Assembly (NCBI GenBank): GCA_902602515.1
Contig: CACKRG010000001.1
Coordinates: 309,504 to 373,503, forward strand
Reading direction: 5' to 3'
From: an uncultured Alphaproteobacteria bacterium
GTDB taxonomy: Bacteria > Pseudomonadota > Alphaproteobacteria > HIMB59 > GCA-002718135
Length of the DNA stretch: 64,000 nucleotides
In this document: positions 36,527-45,665 of the stretch, piece by piece
Numbering within the stretch: position 1 is the first letter of the stretch
How the letters are laid out: every line of letters starts with the position of its first letter
Program-made: the position numbers and the translations under genes
The notes under the pieces: generated by a model
Databases searched by the model: none
What the model was told of the DNA's origin: nothing
The model's input: only the letters and a program-made list of their open reading frames with translations

Positions 36527-37681
36527 TTATCTGAATCTTAGATTTTTTCTTGTTAATTCATTAATATTTGAAACTCCCATAAGCTTCATATCTCTCTCAA
36601 TTTCATTTCTCAAGTTTGTAAGACTTCTTTCAACCCCTTTTTGTCCTCCAGCCGCAAGAGCATAGAGATACATTCTGCCTCCTGAGCATGCTTTGGCTCC
36701 AAGTGATAGGGCTTTTAGAATATGAGTTCCCCTTCTAATTCCACCCTCACATATTACATCTATTTTATCACCCACTGCATCAACAATTTCAGCTAATTGA
36801 TCGAATGGAGACCTTGATCCATCAAGTTGTCTGCCTCCATGATTAGAAACCATAATTGCTGTCGCTCCAATATCAACAGCTTTCTTTGCATCTTCAACTG
36901 ACATAACACCTTTAATAGCAAATTGACGGCCCCACTTCTTATTAATATTTTCTACATCTTTCCAGCTCATTGAATTATCCAACATTTTTGTAAAGTAATC
37001 TCCTATAGTAGTCATTACTGTTGTACCTTCACTTATGTGATCTTTTAGATTACTTAATTCCCATTTAGGTTTTACGAAATAATTTAATGCCCACATAGGA
37101 TGGAAAGCAAAACTAAAAACACTACTTAATTTTAATTTCATTGGTATTGTAAAGCCAGTATATAAATCTCTTTCTCTGTTGCCTCCCACGGCTGTATCAA
37201 CAGTTACAGCCATTGCTTCAAAATTAGAATCTTTACACTGATCAATTAGTGCATCATTTAATCCCTTATCTTTATGTACATATAATTGAAATAATTTAGG
37301 AGTGCTTACAAGTTTTGATATTTCTTCAATTCCTGCTGTACCAAGAGATGAAATACCAAACATTGTCCCATGTTTCTCAGCTGCTTTGGCTACTGCCACC
37401 TCACCATCATGATGAAATAATCTTTGCAATGCAGTTGGAGCACAATACAATGGCATATCAAGTTTTTGTCCCATCACTGTGGTCGACATATCTACTTTGT
37501 CAACTCCGCTTAAAACATTTGGAACAAGATCACACTGATCAAAAGCTTCTGTATTACGACGGTATGTTATTTCATCATCAGCTGCACCATCAATATAATG
37601 AAAAATAGGACTTGGCAGCCTTCTTTTTGCAAGTTTCCTAAAATCTTTAACATTATGACAGTTGTTGATTCCTCCAAACAT
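36527..37681 (-). CDS. lldD: FMN-dependent L-lactate dehydrogenase / alpha-hydroxyacid dehydrogenase
   Basis: A 384-residue member of the FMN-dependent alpha-hydroxyacid dehydrogenase family. VSNHGGRQLDGSRSPF carries the catalytic His and substrate Arg; ICEGGIRRGTHILKALSLGA is the FMN phosphate region; LYVHKDKG and VTVDTAVGGNRERD are also standard. It oxidises L-lactate to pyruvate and passes electrons to the respiratory chain or another acceptor. It overlaps the FAH-family hydrolase by 1 base. L-lactate is one of the two products of that hydrolase in the non-phosphorylating fucose route, which gives a precise reason for this enzyme to be here. Confidence 0.87.
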   Translation of the reverse strand: MFGGINNCHNVKDFRKLAKRRLPSPIFHYIDGAADDEITYRRNTEAFDQCDLVPNVLSGVDKVDMSTTVMGQKLDMPLYCAPTALQRLFHHDGEVAVAKAAEKHGTMFGISSLGTAGIEEISKLVSTPKLFQLYVHKDKGLNDALIDQCKDSNFEAMAVTVDTAVGGNRERDLYTGFTIPMKLKLSSVFSFAFHPMWALNYFVKPKWELSNLKDHISEGTTVMTTIGDYFTKMLDNSMSWKDVENINKKWGRQFAIKGVMSVEDAKKAVDIGATAIMVSNHGGRQLDGSRSPFDQLAEIVDAVGDKIDVICEGGIRRGTHILKALSLGAKACSGGRMYLYALAAGGQKGVERSLTNLRNEIERDMKLMGVSNINELTRKNLRFR

Positions 37682-38529
37682 TATGCTGATATAGTTGTTT
37701 GAGATTGTTCTCCAAGACCTTCTATGCCAAGCTTCATTATATCACCTGGTTTCAAAAAAAGTTGAGGACTCATTCCCATTCCCACACCTGGAGGTGTACC
37801 TGTTGAAATAATATCACCAGGCTGTAATGACATAAATTGACTTAAATAACTAATAAGAAAATTGACGCCATAAACCATTGTGCTTGTTGATCCATCTTGC
37901 ATTCTTTTTCCATTAACATCTAACCACATTTTTAAATTTTGAGGATCTGGAACTTCGTCTGTAGTTACTAGATAAGGCCCAATAGGTCCAAAAGTATCAC
38001 AAGATTTGCCTTTTACCCATTGACCTGAATGTTCAATTTGAAACTCTCTTTCACTTAAATCATTTACTACACAATATCCTGCAATATGAGACAAAGCTTC
38101 TGATTCAGTTATATACTTTGCTTCTTTTCCAATTATTACTCCAAGCTCAACTTCCCAATCTGATTTAACTGATTTTTTTGGTATTTCAACATCATCATTC
38201 GGCCCAATAATTGCACTAGTTGCTTTTGAAAAAATAATTGGTTCGGGCGGAACTTTTTGTCCTGTTTCTTCAGCATGATCTGAATAGTTCAAACCAATAC
38301 AAATAAATTTTCCCACACTTTTTTTACATACACATGGAGCAAATCCATCATGACTGTTAACTAAAGGTAATGAATTAAAATCAATTTTTTTAACATCATC
38401 TAACTTATCTATGGACACATTTTTATCATCCCAGTCTTTGACTATGCTAGATGCATCTCGCACTTTTCCATCTTTATCTAAAATTCCTGGTTTAACATCA
38501 CTTCCAATTCTGTATCTCAATATTTTCAT
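37681..38529 (-). CDS. FAH-family hydrolase, probable 2,4-diketo-3-deoxy-L-fuconate hydrolase
   Basis: A 282-residue fumarylacetoacetate hydrolase-fold protein. The start is taken as the ATG at 38529, which forms TAATG with the stop of the preceding SDR; four upstream codons are also open but unlikely. SDWEVELGVIIGKEA supplies the metal Glu residues, and GLNYSDHAEETGQKVPPEP, NDLSEREFQ and ISTGTPPGVGMG are FAH family blocks. In the known pathway this enzyme splits 2,4-diketo-3-deoxy-L-fuconate into pyruvate and L-lactate. The immediate neighbours, fuconate dehydratase and SDR upstream and lactate dehydrogenase downstream, are exactly the steps before and after. Confidence 0.83.
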   Translation of the reverse strand: MKILRYRIGSDVKPGILDKDGKVRDASSIVKDWDDKNVSIDKLDDVKKIDFNSLPLVNSHDGFAPCVCKKSVGKFICIGLNYSDHAEETGQKVPPEPIIFSKATSAIIGPNDDVEIPKKSVKSDWEVELGVIIGKEAKYITESEALSHIAGYCVVNDLSEREFQIEHSGQWVKGKSCDTFGPIGPYLVTTDEVPDPQNLKMWLDVNGKRMQDGSTSTMVYGVNFLISYLSQFMSLQPGDIISTGTPPGVGMGMSPQLFLKPGDIMKLGIEGLGEQSQTTISA

Positions 38530-39266
38530 TATAAAGTCCATCCTCCATCTATTAAGTTTAATGTTCCAGTTACAAAATCTGATTCATCACTTGCTAAATA
38601 AGTTGCAAAAGATGCAATTTCGTCTGGTTGTGCTAATCTTCCCATAGCTTGTCTTGCAATAAAATCTTCTCGAGCCTTTTTTGGATCATCTGCCATATTT
38701 ACTCTTCCTTCCCAAGATGGTGTCTCAACAGTACCTGGAAGTATCGCATTACAACGTATCCCTTTTTTAACATAATCTATTGCTAAGGCTTTAACAAAAC
38801 CGTTTAGTGCTGCCTTTGTTGTACCATAAATAAAACGATTAGGAGCACCCTTTACGTTTGATGCAGCAGAAGAGACGATAATTATATTTCCTTTTCCTTT
38901 ATTTAGCATTTTAGGTAGGAGATTGTAACTCATAAGATAAGCTGAATATACATTTACATTAATTGATCTAGTAAATTCATCATCATCACAGTCCATTAAT
39001 GTGCCATGATGAACAAAACCGACAGCATGAAAAAGTACATCAACATTATTCACTGATGAACAAAATTTTTCTACTTCAGTTTTATTAGTAGCATCAAGCT
39101 TATGTGTTTTTATTTCATTATTTTCTTCACTGAGTTCACTTAATTTTTCTTCATTAATATCTGTAGCAATTACAGCTGCTCCTTCTTTAGCAAACATAAG
39201 AGCTGTTGCTCTTCCAATACCCTGTGCAGCTGCGGTAACAATAATATTTTTATTTTTTAGTCTCAT
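38529..39266 (-). CDS. Short-chain dehydrogenase, probable 2-keto-3-deoxy-L-fuconate dehydrogenase
   Basis: A 245-residue classical SDR. The cofactor loop AAAQGIGRA (12-20) is followed by Asp36, which favours NAD over NADP. Ser133, Tyr147 and Lys151 form the catalytic set. The C-terminal LASDESDFVTGTLNLIDGGWTL is typical. Given the overlap of 1 base with both the L-fuconate dehydratase and the FAH hydrolase genes, it is most likely the dehydrogenase that oxidises C4 of 2-keto-3-deoxy-L-fuconate. Confidence 0.83.
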   Translation of the reverse strand: MRLKNKNIIVTAAAQGIGRATALMFAKEGAAVIATDINEEKLSELSEENNEIKTHKLDATNKTEVEKFCSSVNNVDVLFHAVGFVHHGTLMDCDDDEFTRSINVNVYSAYLMSYNLLPKMLNKGKGNIIIVSSAASNVKGAPNRFIYGTTKAALNGFVKALAIDYVKKGIRCNAILPGTVETPSWEGRVNMADDPKKAREDFIARQAMGRLAQPDEIASFATYLASDESDFVTGTLNLIDGGWTL

Positions 39267-40564
39267 TAATTATTCTTCCAATAATCTCCATTAGGAAATG
39301 AAAACTCATTAACAGACTTTTCTTTCATTTCAATAGAATATCCATGATCAAGGGGTGGCATATAATTTCCATTTTTAATTTTGCAGGGATACACAAAGTG
39401 CTCGTGCAAACTATCTTGATATTCTACTACTTTATCATCTTTTGAGCCATTTATTAGAACATAATCAATCATACATAAATGTTGTACGTATTCACATAAA
39501 CCAACGCCACCAGCATGAGGAAAAACCGGAACATTAAATTTATGTGCCATAAGTAGGACAGTAATAATTTCATTAATACTTCCCAATCTGCAACTATCAA
39601 TTTGGCAAATATTCATAGCTCCAGACTCTAAGAATTGTTTAAACATTATACGGCCACCACAAGCCTCTCCAGTTGCAAGCCTTATATCTCCAATCTCCTT
39701 TTTTATTTTAGCAAAACCCATGACGTCATCTGGACTTGTTGGTTCTTCTACAAAAAATAAATTAAATTTTTTATAAGCATTAATATGCTTAATTGATTGG
39801 TTTATATTCCATTGCTGATTTGCATCAACCATAATAAAACAATCATCACCTATTGTTTTCCTAATTAATTCTAATCTTTTAACATCTGCTTCTAGATCTA
39901 AACCAACTTTTATTTTGAAATGCTTCCAACCCTTAGACATATATTGATTACAAAGCTCAATAATTTTTTCATCAGAATATCCAAGCCAACCTGCAGCTGT
40001 TGTGTAAGATGGATAGCCTTCTTTTAATATTGTATCAATTCTATTTTGTTTATTAATTTGATTATTTTTTAAAATCTCTAAAGCTTCATCTGGATTTAAA
40101 ACATCCTCGATATATTTAAAGGTTAACCAACTAACAATTTTTTCTGGTTCACTTTCAACTATGAATTTCCAAAGTGGTTTTCTATTTTTTTTTGCAATTA
40201 AATCCCAAAGACAATTAAAGATTGCAGATACAGCCATATGCACAACCCCTTTTTCAGGACCAAGCCAACGAAGTTGACTGTGATCAACACACTTAAACCA
40301 TAAATTACCAATGTTATCTTCCAAAATATCTAAATCCATATTTTCAAAGATATAAAAAAAATGTTTTATACAATCAGCAACAATGTCGTTTCCCTTACCT
40401 ATAGTAAATGCAATTCCATATCCTTGTAATTGAGGATCGTCAGTCAATGCCTTTACATAAGTTGCAGAATAATCTGGATCTGTGTGAATTGCATCAGATC
40501 CTGTTAAATCCTTAGATGTTGGAAACCTTACATCCTCAACAGTGAATTTAATAATTTTCGTCAT
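39266..40564 (-). CDS. L-fuconate dehydratase (enolase superfamily)
   Basis: A 432-residue enolase-superfamily protein that matches the Xanthomonas L-fuconate dehydratase type throughout. VRFPTSKDLTGSDA, DPDYSATYV, SQLRWLGPEKGVVHMAVSAI, TAAGWLGYSDEK, the catalytic KIKVG, the metal residues in MVDANQQW, VEEPTSPDD and TGEACGG, and the His in VFPHAGGVGLCEYVQH are all as expected. It removes water from L-fuconate to give 2-keto-3-deoxy-L-fuconate. The ten-residue blocks are specific to this branch, so specificity is more secure than for most enolase-family genes. It overlaps both neighbours by 1 base. Confidence 0.92.
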   Translation of the reverse strand: MTKIIKFTVEDVRFPTSKDLTGSDAIHTDPDYSATYVKALTDDPQLQGYGIAFTIGKGNDIVADCIKHFFYIFENMDLDILEDNIGNLWFKCVDHSQLRWLGPEKGVVHMAVSAIFNCLWDLIAKKNRKPLWKFIVESEPEKIVSWLTFKYIEDVLNPDEALEILKNNQINKQNRIDTILKEGYPSYTTAAGWLGYSDEKIIELCNQYMSKGWKHFKIKVGLDLEADVKRLELIRKTIGDDCFIMVDANQQWNINQSIKHINAYKKFNLFFVEEPTSPDDVMGFAKIKKEIGDIRLATGEACGGRIMFKQFLESGAMNICQIDSCRLGSINEIITVLLMAHKFNVPVFPHAGGVGLCEYVQHLCMIDYVLINGSKDDKVVEYQDSLHEHFVYPCKIKNGNYMPPLDHGYSIEMKEKSVNEFSFPNGDYWKNN

Positions 40565-41670
40565 TAAATTTTCTTGAATGTTGTATTATCTATAAAATCC
40601 CAGTCTAATTCTATACCAAGACCTGGCTTTGAAGGTAAGTGTGCAAAACCATTTTCAACTTTAATTGAGTCTTTTAATCCAAAGTTAAAATATTCATAAG
40701 GTACAAGCACTTCAAAAAATTCTGAATTTTTAATTGCTGCACAACAATGTAAGTTGACTAATTCTAATGGATGGTAAATTGCAGTATGAATTTCACATTG
40801 AACACCAAAACTCTCTGCTAAGTGAGCAGTTTTCATCGTTGCTGTTATACCTCCACTCCATGAAACATCAGCTCTAACCATATCTACAACTCTTGTTGAG
40901 ATACATTCAGCAACACTGTAAGGATGTTTTGCAATTACCTCTGTCCCTATAATAGGAATATCTAGGATTCTAGTTAGTTCTCTTAAGTTGTGAAAATTTT
41001 CATCAAATAATGGCTCTTCATACCAATAATAATTTAATTTTTCTAATTCTCGTCCAAAACGTAAAGCTTGTTCAAATGTATATGGCGCAACTGGATCACT
41101 CATTAGCTTGAAATCATTACCAACTGCTTCTCTTACTTTTTTATGAGCCTCCAAATCAAAATCATATTTACCAGGAGGATGAAGCTTATAAGCATTGAAA
41201 CCTCTTTTTTTGTATTCCACTGCTTCTTTTGCATAAGCTTCGGGTGTATCTAGAACTAGAGAACTTCCATAAATTGGAACTTTGTCTCTGTAAGCTCCCA
41301 AATATTTATACAAAGGCTGGCCAGCTTGCATTGAAGATAATAACCAACAGTTGATATCAAATGGACCATAACTGTATATTGGAGCGTGATTCCACCACCT
41401 ATCTGCAGTTCTATATTCATGCCAATGCTGCTCTCGGTACAATGGATCTCTTCCAATAAAAAAAGGTTTAAAAATTGAATTTGCAATTTCCCCTGCCATT
41501 TCAGCTCCTCGTCCCGCAAATCCAAAAGTTGAGCAAGATAAACCTTCGTCTGTTTTGAATGTAATGACTAAAAATTCTAAGTCAGATTTCTTTCCATCTC
41601 GCATCTCTGAGTCTTTCATAACAGGTTCATTATGACGACACATACGAATATCAATATCCGTAATTTTCAT
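40564..41670 (-). CDS. Mandelate racemase/muconate lactonizing enzyme family protein (enolase superfamily)
   Basis: A 368-residue enolase-superfamily protein. Candidate catalytic Lys162 lies in YKLHPPG, the metal ligands are Asp192 (MSDPVA), Glu218 (WYEEPL) and Glu244 (GTEVI), and His295 (CEIHTAI) could be the second base. The family abstracts the alpha proton of a carboxylate, usually leading to dehydration or racemisation of a sugar acid. It lies between the CaiB gene (4-base overlap) and L-fuconate dehydratase (1-base overlap). Since the dehydratase for fuconate is already next to it, this enzyme should act on another acid. Its specificity is unknown. Confidence 0.82.
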   Translation of the reverse strand: MKITDIDIRMCRHNEPVMKDSEMRDGKKSDLEFLVITFKTDEGLSCSTFGFAGRGAEMAGEIANSIFKPFFIGRDPLYREQHWHEYRTADRWWNHAPIYSYGPFDINCWLLSSMQAGQPLYKYLGAYRDKVPIYGSSLVLDTPEAYAKEAVEYKKRGFNAYKLHPPGKYDFDLEAHKKVREAVGNDFKLMSDPVAPYTFEQALRFGRELEKLNYYWYEEPLFDENFHNLRELTRILDIPIIGTEVIAKHPYSVAECISTRVVDMVRADVSWSGGITATMKTAHLAESFGVQCEIHTAIYHPLELVNLHCCAAIKNSEFFEVLVPYEYFNFGLKDSIKVENGFAHLPSKPGLGIELDWDFIDNTTFKKI

Positions 41671-42812
41671 ATATTAAATTCCTTTTTTATATTATTATTA
41701 TCATTCCCAATTTTTGGTGCAGCTTTATTTGATTTAAATATTTCTCCATCAATTTTTATAGGACATCGTAGTGTTTCAATATCAAGACCATCATCTCTTT
41801 GAATTCTTTGAACCATATCAAGTATTTTAAATCCTTCGTGTTTAACCATTGTTTCCCAGTCTAGTACTTTTGCACACCATATATCAGCAGGTTCTAAAAT
41901 ACTTAGCCAATGCTCTGTTGATTCTTTTACAATCCAATCACCAATGTTCTTCTTGATACCATCCCTTTTTGTGAACCACTCTTTTTGATCATGCAAATTT
42001 TTTATTGAATCTAATTTAATTAATTCACCTAATTGAGGAAGTGGAGTCATAGCTATTGCTATATATCCATTTAAAGTTTTATATATACCATAAGGAGCTG
42101 ATAAATAAGCATGAGCATTATTATAAGAACTTCTTTGAGGCTTTCTGTTACCATCATTAAAATAAGTTGTTAGAACTTCAAATTGAAAATCTAGCAAAGC
42201 TTCAACCAAACTTGTTTCAACGTGGGATCCCTTTCCAGTTCTAAATCTTTTAATTACTGCTGATAATATACCTTCTACTAAAGTATGACCTGCGAGCATA
42301 TCAGCAACAGCTAATCCCATTGGAGTTGGGGCCTCTCCACCATTACCATTTAACCAAACTAGGCCTGTTCTTGATTGAGCTAATAAATCTTGACCCGGAA
42401 GTGATCTCCATGGTCCTTCTGATCCGTAACCAGAAATTGTGCCATAAACTATTTTTGGATTTATTTTTTTTACATTATCGTAATCTAATCCAATTCTTTC
42501 AATAACTCCTGGTCTGAAATTTTGAGTTATTATATCTGATTTCTCAATAAGTTTTTTTACTGTTGCAACGTCGCTAGGATCTTTTAAATTAGCAGCAAAG
42601 CTTTCTTTATTTCTATTGATAGCATGAAAAAGAGTGCTATCTCCCTCTAAATCTGTATCACTTATATATAAGTTTCTACAAAGATCCCCTACATCTGGTC
42701 TTTCGATTTTAATTACTCTAGCACCTAAGTCAGCAAGTCTTAACCCTGCATAAGGGCCTGATAAAAACTGGCTGAATTCTAAAACTGTTAATCCTTCTAA
42801 TGGTTTAGTCAT
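41667..42812 (-). CDS. CaiB/BaiF family (class III) CoA-transferase
   Basis: A 381-residue class III CoA-transferase. LEFSQFLSGPYAGLRLADLGARVIKIERP is the N-terminal signature, and the nucleophile Asp142 sits in LPGQDLLAQSRTG. VADMLAGHTLVEGIL and KRFRTGKGSHVETSL are further family blocks. Such enzymes move CoA between carboxylic acids. Here it is embedded in the fucose operon, between a solute-binding-protein-like gene and an enolase-superfamily gene, although no CoA ester is part of the known fucose route. With two MaoC-domain proteins nearby, it suggests a CoA-dependent branch. Confidence 0.85.
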   Translation of the reverse strand: MTKPLEGLTVLEFSQFLSGPYAGLRLADLGARVIKIERPDVGDLCRNLYISDTDLEGDSTLFHAINRNKESFAANLKDPSDVATVKKLIEKSDIITQNFRPGVIERIGLDYDNVKKINPKIVYGTISGYGSEGPWRSLPGQDLLAQSRTGLVWLNGNGGEAPTPMGLAVADMLAGHTLVEGILSAVIKRFRTGKGSHVETSLVEALLDFQFEVLTTYFNDGNRKPQRSSYNNAHAYLSAPYGIYKTLNGYIAIAMTPLPQLGELIKLDSIKNLHDQKEWFTKRDGIKKNIGDWIVKESTEHWLSILEPADIWCAKVLDWETMVKHEGFKILDMVQRIQRDDGLDIETLRCPIKIDGEIFKSNKAAPKIGNDNNNIKKEFNI

Positions 42813-42823
42813 ATCTTAATCTT

Positions 42824-43954
42824 TTATTTGAAGCTTTCATTGTACATATCACATAGTTTTTCACAAATACTTTCAGCTCTAATTTCTGATTGTAAATATT
42901 CATTAATGATATCGCCACTTTTATCCTGAAACTCCATATAGCCATTATGTCTTGGTCTCACCCATGCAAGATTAAGTGTTTCTCTAGTAGCTCTAAAAAA
43001 ATTGTTAGTTTCTAAATTTATTTTTTCATCTTCCCAAGCTTCAGAATTGCCTGGTTGTCCTCCACTTTCATAAAAAAGAGATTTCTGACAATCGGCTCCA
43101 GCAACCCAAAATGCATATTCTACTGCTAAATCTTTATTCTTACTTACATTGGATACAGCTATTCCAGTCCCGCCTAAATGTGTTCCAGCAGGACCTTTCC
43201 CAGATAAATTCATTACATCGATATATTTTAATATGTTTTTTCTATAATTCTTTCGCGAATAATTTGAAAAGCCATAAATATATGGACAGTAATAAAAATC
43301 ATTTGTTTCAGTCATTAATTCAGCAGTTTGAATCGGATCCATTGTAAAACAATCTTTTATTAACTCATTAGAAACAGCTTTCATCATAGTAAGAGTTTTA
43401 ATTCCAAAATTTTTATCAATGAAATCTTTTTGTTCAGGAATTAACTCAACAGTTAGGTTGTTATAAATACTATAAAAACTACTTATTGCATGAACAGGCT
43501 TTAAAGGCCAAAGCACTCTGTTATTTTTTGCTAAACCAATTAATGAATTCCAATTTAATGGATAACTTCCAATTAAATCATCTCTATAACAAGCAGTTTG
43601 AGATGCCGCATCAATGGCTAGTGCCCACTGTTTATTATCAATAAAATAGCTTTGATGAGATTTTCCTACTGACTGCTTTTTCAATTGTTCAATCTGAGGT
43701 TCATATTGAGGTAGATTCAAATTTTGAAGTAGACCTTTGCTAGCCACTTCTCCAACATGGGGGTAATCTATAACAATCATATCATAGTCATCAGTCATCT
43801 CTTCAATAGGCCTGTCAGCAAATGCTTGTAAAGGTCTTTTATCCCAATCAATTTTTACTTTATTATTATGAATTTTTTGAAATTTTTTTGAGGTTGCAAT
43901 CATGGGATCAAATCCTCTAGAATGATCCCAGGTCATCCCTTTTAATGTAATCAT
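42824..43954 (-). CDS. Solute-binding-protein-fold (family 1) protein without signal peptide
   Basis: A 376-residue protein resembling family 1 extracellular solute-binding proteins ([30 protein letters not shown], near-complete two-lobe layout). Yet the N-terminus [17 protein letters not shown] is hydrophilic and no upstream in-frame start adds a signal sequence: the ATG overlaps the maoC stop (ATGA) and the bases before it code the end of the MaoC protein. It would therefore stay in the cytoplasm. No permease lies in this operon. It may be a small-molecule carrier or sensor, or an enzyme built on the binding-protein fold. The function is not known. Confidence 0.72.
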   Translation of the reverse strand: MITLKGMTWDHSRGFDPMIATSKKFQKIHNNKVKIDWDKRPLQAFADRPIEEMTDDYDMIVIDYPHVGEVASKGLLQNLNLPQYEPQIEQLKKQSVGKSHQSYFIDNKQWALAIDAASQTACYRDDLIGSYPLNWNSLIGLAKNNRVLWPLKPVHAISSFYSIYNNLTVELIPEQKDFIDKNFGIKTLTMMKAVSNELIKDCFTMDPIQTAELMTETNDFYYCPYIYGFSNYSRKNYRKNILKYIDVMNLSGKGPAGTHLGGTGIAVSNVSKNKDLAVEYAFWVAGADCQKSLFYESGGQPGNSEAWEDEKINLETNNFFRATRETLNLAWVRPRHNGYMEFQDKSGDIINEYLQSEIRAESICEKLCDMYNESFK

Positions 43955-44514
43955 TTTTTTTTGTATTTGTCTTTAAAATCTTCTGGCTTTTTATATAAAA
44001 CTGAATGAAGGTGCTCACAGTATAAAACAATTTCTCCATCACCTTTAAAAACTTCATAACTGGTTCTGACAAGTCCCATTTTTTCATACTTTGGAGTTTT
44101 TTCCATATTAGTTCTAATTGTATAAATTGTATCACCTATAAATACAGGCTTTATAAATCGTAAACGATCGTAACCATAACTAAATGAGTTAACACAATTT
44201 GTTGCAACTAAACCTAACCCGTAAGAAAAAACCATTGCACCTGCAACTAATCTTTTTTCAAACATTCCTTCATTTTTTGCAAAATGTTCATCTCCTACAT
44301 ATGGATGCATATCTAAAACCATACAATTAAATTGCATTGCTTCACCCTCAGAAATTGTTCGCCGTAAAGATCTTATTTTATGATCAATAATTACGTCTTC
44401 ATAAAACCAGTTCTCTGAATTCCAAACAGGAATATCACCGTGTTCTTTTGGCATATCCTTTGGATAGGTAGACTCAATACCAACTGTATTTTCATACTTA
44501 TTATCTTTATTCAT
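43951..44514 (-). CDS. MaoC-domain (hot-dog fold) hydratase-like protein
   Basis: A 187-residue hot-dog-fold protein. [20 protein letters not shown] is the characteristic C-terminal MaoC block, and [20 protein letters not shown] corresponds to the hydratase region. Asp and His are present near [13 protein letters not shown], but the standard spacing of the catalytic Asp and His of R-specific enoyl-CoA hydratases is not clear. It is the first gene of the long minus-strand operon and overlaps the next gene by 4 bases. Its partner MaoC gene starts 48 bases away on the other strand; the two share the same architecture and may form a heterodimer. Confidence 0.78.
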   Translation of the reverse strand: MNKDNKYENTVGIESTYPKDMPKEHGDIPVWNSENWFYEDVIIDHKIRSLRRTISEGEAMQFNCMVLDMHPYVGDEHFAKNEGMFEKRLVAGAMVFSYGLGLVATNCVNSFSYGYDRLRFIKPVFIGDTIYTIRTNMEKTPKYEKMGLVRTSYEVFKGDGEIVLYCEHLHSVLYKKPEDFKDKYKKK

Positions 44515-44562
44515 AATTACAATTATGATACTTTATTATAGAGAAAAATTAATTCAATAAAA

Positions 44563-45012
44563 ATGGTAGAGATAGAACAGTTCTTTGAAGATTATGAGTT
44601 AGGTACCGAAAGGATTACTGTAGGTAGAACAATTACTGAAACTGATATAGTAATGCACGCTATGCACTCTGGAGATTTTTATCCTCATCACACAGATGCT
44701 GAGTTTGCAAAAAAAGGACCTTTTGGTCAGAGAATTGCTCAGTTTAGTTGTACTTTTTCAATAGGAATTGCTCTTACTGCATCAATAATAAACAAACGAG
44801 CGTTTACGTATGGTTTTGAAAGATTACGATTTCCCAACCCGGTATTTATAGGTGATACAATTCACACAAAAGTTACTATAAAAGAAAAAAAAGATGATCC
44901 TAAAAGACCACAATATGGTCAGGTTAATGAAGCATGTGAGATTTTAAATCAAAATGATAAATGTGTTTGTTATTCTGAACATATACTTCTTGTAGAAAGA
45001 AAAAAAACTTAA
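44563..45012 (+). CDS. MaoC-domain dehydratase/hydratase
   Basis: A 149-residue single hot-dog-fold protein. TVGRTITETDIVMHAMHSGDFYPHHTDAEFAKKGPFGQRIAQF includes the classical hydratase motif with Asp58 and His62, and [24 protein letters not shown] is the second block. Members hydrate or dehydrate enoyl-CoA or related acids. It is divergent from the larger MaoC gene and converges on the RraA-type gene with a 4-base overlap. Of the two MaoC proteins this one has the clearer active site. Confidence 0.83.
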   Translation: MVEIEQFFEDYELGTERITVGRTITETDIVMHAMHSGDFYPHHTDAEFAKKGPFGQRIAQFSCTFSIGIALTASIINKRAFTYGFERLRFPNPVFIGDTIHTKVTIKEKKDDPKRPQYGQVNEACEILNQNDKCVCYSEHILLVERKKT

Positions 45013-45665
45013 AATACACTATATTTAATATATGCTTCTTGAGGATCCATTCCTTCTCTTATAGCTTTTCTAACTTGACTTTCAGTACTTATTAATTTCT
45101 CAGACTTTTCTAAAATTTCTATCACATTATCATTTGGAATTATAACTACTCCATCAATATCAGCCATTACATAATCACCATTGTTGATTTCTACATCATT
45201 TATTTTTATAGTTTGTTCAAATTTAGTAGGTTTCCAATAAGCAACAACATCTTTTGGAGTATAAAATTTTGACCAAACAGGAAAATCAATTTTATTAATA
45301 AACTCTAGGTCTCTACAACCACCATCAGCAATATAACCTCTAATTTTTTTCTTTTGTAATGTTTCAGCACTTAATTCACCCATTAAAGCAATATTATTAT
45401 CATTTGGTTGACATATAAGTACTTTATCTGTTGGTGCTTTTGATAACAAACCAGTCCAAGCTAGCAAAGTTTCATGGTGAGAAAAACTATTATTTGATTC
45501 TCCTTCTATTGTAAATATCTGGCCTGCAATTTTATGTTTTTCTTTATTTGGTTTAATTGTAGGATCTAAGACAAAATTTTTAAATCCATCATCTCTCATC
45601 ACATCATGTATTACACTACTGAAACATTTTGCTAATCTATCAGATATTTCAGAGGTACTTGTCAT
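45009..45665 (-). CDS. RraA family protein (aldolase/decarboxylase-like)
   Basis: A 218-residue RraA-fold protein. GYIADGGCRDLEFI carries the conserved Gly, Asp and Arg-Asp of the family's metal and pyruvate site, and DIDGVVIIPND follows. Many members are class II aldolases for 4-hydroxy-2-oxo acids (HMG/CHA aldolase type) or oxaloacetate decarboxylases, while E. coli RraA itself inhibits RNase E. As the last gene of a sugar ABC operon, overlapping the ATPase gene by 4 bases, an aldolase acting on a sugar-acid derivative is more likely than RNase E control. Confidence 0.8.
   Translation of the reverse strand: MTSTSEISDRLAKCFSSVIHDVMRDDGFKNFVLDPTIKPNKEKHKIAGQIFTIEGESNNSFSHHETLLAWTGLLSKAPTDKVLICQPNDNNIALMGELSAETLQKKKIRGYIADGGCRDLEFINKIDFPVWSKFYTPKDVVAYWKPTKFEQTIKINDVEINNGDYVMADIDGVVIIPNDNVIEILEKSEKLISTESQVRKAIREGMDPQEAYIKYSVF

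Noticed and set aside
40000..41670. Two enolase-superfamily genes in tandem as a recent duplication
   Set aside because: Length, active-site motifs and overall sequence differ strongly (KIKVG versus YKLHPPG), so they are distant relatives.
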